Origin: Betaproteobacteria bacterium
GTDB lineage: Bacteria; Pseudomonadota; Gammaproteobacteria; Burkholderiales; SG8-39
Assembly: GCA_019245555.1 (NCBI GenBank)
Contig: JAFARH010000347.1
Span: 1 to 6,185, forward strand
Direction of reading: 5' to 3'
Length of the DNA stretch: 6,185 nt
Part shown: positions 5,123 through 6,185 of the stretch, one piece after another
Layout of the letters: each line of letters starts with the position of its first letter
Numbering within the stretch: the first letter of the stretch is position 1
Translations under genes and position numbers: made by a program
The notes under the pieces: generated by a model
What the model was told of the DNA's origin: nothing
The model's database searches: none
What the model saw: the letters and a program-made list of their open reading frames with translations, nothing else

Positions 5123-6185
5123 CTATTTCTCCGATTCAGGCTCGGGTTTCTTGCCGAGCAGCGCGGAGATCATTCCGGTGAAGCTGCGCTTCTTCTGGAT
5201 TACCACCGGCCGGTGCTCTGACTTGGGAGCCTGCGCATAGGCGGGTTCACGCGGCTCCGAACGCCGCGGGTCGTATTGCTGCTGGCGACCGAAGCGCTGC
5301 CCGCCATTCCCGCGGTTGCGGCGCTGGCCATTGCCACGTTGTCCGTTACCACGCTGTCCGTTGGCACGCTGTCCATTGCTTTGTCCTTGCGGACGCGGTG
5401 CCGGCTGCTCGCCTTCGGCCGCCATGCGGGCGCGTGCTTCGCGTATCTGGTCTTCGCGCGGGTCATGCGAGGGCTGAGCCTGCTGATGCTGACGCTGTGG
5501 TTGAGTGCCGCCGTTGCCGCGGCCATAACCGCGACCACCGCCGCGATTGTCTGAATTACCGCGGGCACTGCCGCGATCGTCGTTACCGCGCGAGTGACGC
5601 TGGCCGTTGTGGCGCTGCTGTTGCTGCCCCCGGCGCTGTTGCTGGTGATGGCGCTGCTGCTGGGGACGCTGCTGTTGCTGTGGGCGAGGGCCGCCACTGC
5701 CAGGCTCGAAGCCCTCGATAACGCGGCTCTCGACCTTGCGATTCATGAGCCGCTCGATGGCAGCCATCAGGGGCCGCTCTTCGGCGCCTACAAGCGACAC
5801 TGCCTCGCCTTCTGCACCCGCGCGGCCGGTACGGCCGATGCGATGCACGTAATCTTCGGCGACGTGCGGCAGGTCGTAGTTCACGACGTGCGGCAGCGCC
5901 TCGATGTCGAGGCCGCGGGCCGCGATGTCGGTCGCGACCAGCACTCGGACCTTGCCTTCCTTGAACTCGGCGAGAGCCCGCTCGCGCTGGTTCTGGCTCT
6001 TGTTGCCGTGAATCGCGTCGGCGTTCACCCCTTCGCGTGAGAGTTGGTGTGCCAGGCGGTTGGCGCCGTGCTTTGTCTTACAGAAGACCAGGACCTGCTT
6101 CCAGTCGTTCGTCTTCACGAGGTGGGCGAGGAGCTCGCGCTTGCGATGCGCATCGACCGGATGCACGACTTGCGCGACCAGCTCG
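5123..6185 (-). CDS. rhlE: ATP-dependent DEAD-box RNA helicase RhlE, C-terminal part (5' end outside window)
   Basis: RhlE unwinds short RNA duplexes and is linked to ribosome maturation and RNA decay in the cytoplasm. The frame is open at the window edge (first full codon at 6184-6182) and gives 353 residues. Only the second RecA-like domain is here. Motif IV VLVFCKT is at about residues 31-37, [13 protein letters not shown] (motif V) at about 82-94, and HRIGRTGRA (motif VI) at 114-122. The phrases [13 protein letters not shown] and [10 protein letters not shown] are typical of RhlE rather than SrmB or DbpA. Motif I, DEAD and SAT lie beyond the window. From about residue 160 the protein becomes a long basic low-complexity tail: a Q-rich tract, RG/GN-rich segments and NGQR repeats. 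It ends in a compact motif, [16 protein letters not shown]. The TAG stop is at 5123-5125. The tail is about 200 residues, longer than in E. coli RhlE. The family call is very secure. Confidence 0.95.
   Translation of the reverse strand, partial: ELVAQVVHPVDAHRKRELLAHLVKTNDWKQVLVFCKTKHGANRLAHQLSREGVNADAIHGNKSQNQRERALAEFKEGKVRVLVATDIAARGLDIEALPHVVNYDLPHVAEDYVHRIGRTGRAGAEGEAVSLVGAEERPLMAAIERLMNRKVESRVIEGFEPGSGGPRPQQQQRPQQQRHHQQQRRGQQQQRHNGQRHSRGNDDRGSARGNSDNRGGGRGYGRGNGGTQPQRQHQQAQPSHDPREDQIREARARMAAEGEQPAPRPQGQSNGQRANGQRGNGQRGNGQRRNRGNGGQRFGRQQQYDPRRSEPREPAYAQAPKSEHRPVVIQKKRSFTGMISALLGKKPEPESEK
5328..5387 (-). repeat. 15-bp tandem repeat in rhlE encoding NGQR(G/A) pentapeptides
   Basis: Three clear 15-bp units (5328-5342, 5343-5357, 5358-5372) and a degraded fourth (5373-5387) read on the + strand as variants of CCRTTRSCACGYTGT. 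On the coding strand each gives Asn-Gly-Gln-Arg plus Gly, Ala or Arg. The unit length is a multiple of three, so copy-number change would lengthen or shorten the tail without breaking the frame. Confidence 0.8.
5615..5686 (-). repeat. Glutamine-rich CAG/CAA tract in the RhlE tail
   Basis: About 24 codons just after the helicase core encode runs of three to four Gln (CAG/CAA) interrupted by Arg, His and Pro. This is a low-complexity, probably disordered segment and a candidate for replication slippage in steps of three bases. It begins the basic RNA-binding tail. Confidence 0.75.

Noticed and set aside
5362..5379. TGGCACG followed by TTGC inside the rhlE repeats as a third sigma-54 promoter
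   Set aside because: The spacing is 7 instead of 4 bases between the two blocks, so the GG-N10-GC rule fails. It lies within repeat units and no gene start follows.
5276..5721. Plus-strand frames rich in Leu/Ala/Val opposite rhlE that look like membrane proteins
   Set aside because: They are the antisense of the CAG/CAA (Gln) and GGC/CGC repeats in the RhlE tail, which read as Leu and Ala. They have no proper start context.

Overview
The window is a GC-rich, gene-dense stretch of bacterial chromosome, most likely from a proteobacterium. A beta- or gamma-proteobacterium fits best, judging from the NirB/NirD/NasA set, the RhlE-type helicase with a basic Q/G/N-rich tail, and the two -24/-12 type promoter matches. 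No genus can be named from the sequence alone. There are no tRNA, rRNA, CRISPR or insertion-sequence signatures.

Layout: positions 1-1422 (+) hold the C-terminal part of nirB, the large subunit of NADH-dependent assimilatory nitrite reductase; its 5' end lies outside the window. Overlapping its end is one long reading frame (+, best start a TTG at 1409, end 4297). It joins a complete NirD-like domain directly to a complete cytoplasmic assimilatory nitrate reductase NasA, which ends in a BFD-type [2Fe-2S] domain. A 119-bp gap follows, then a 142-residue single-domain haemoglobin (+, 4417-4845). On the opposite strand, reading toward the globin, are the C-terminal part of the DEAD-box RNA helicase RhlE (5123-6185, 5' end outside the window) and, after a 63-bp gap, an 81-residue one-helix membrane protein (4814-5059). 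The last two (+) and (-) genes overlap tail to tail by 32 bp.

How the genes work together: nitrate is reduced to nitrite by NasA and nitrite to ammonium by NirB. Fusing NirD to NasA would physically tie the two enzymes into one nitrate-to-ammonium assembly. The FAD/NADH module of NirB could then feed both active sites, and no separate NasA reductase subunit is seen here. The globin is a plausible guard against NO formed around nitrite reduction.

The main regulatory observation is that both short genes, the globin and the membrane protein, have close sigma-54 (RpoN) promoter matches. Each matches TGGCACG-N4-TTGC at 10 of 11 positions with exact GG-N10-GC spacing, and each sits just upstream of the ribosome binding site. 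The two promoters face each other across the convergent overlap.
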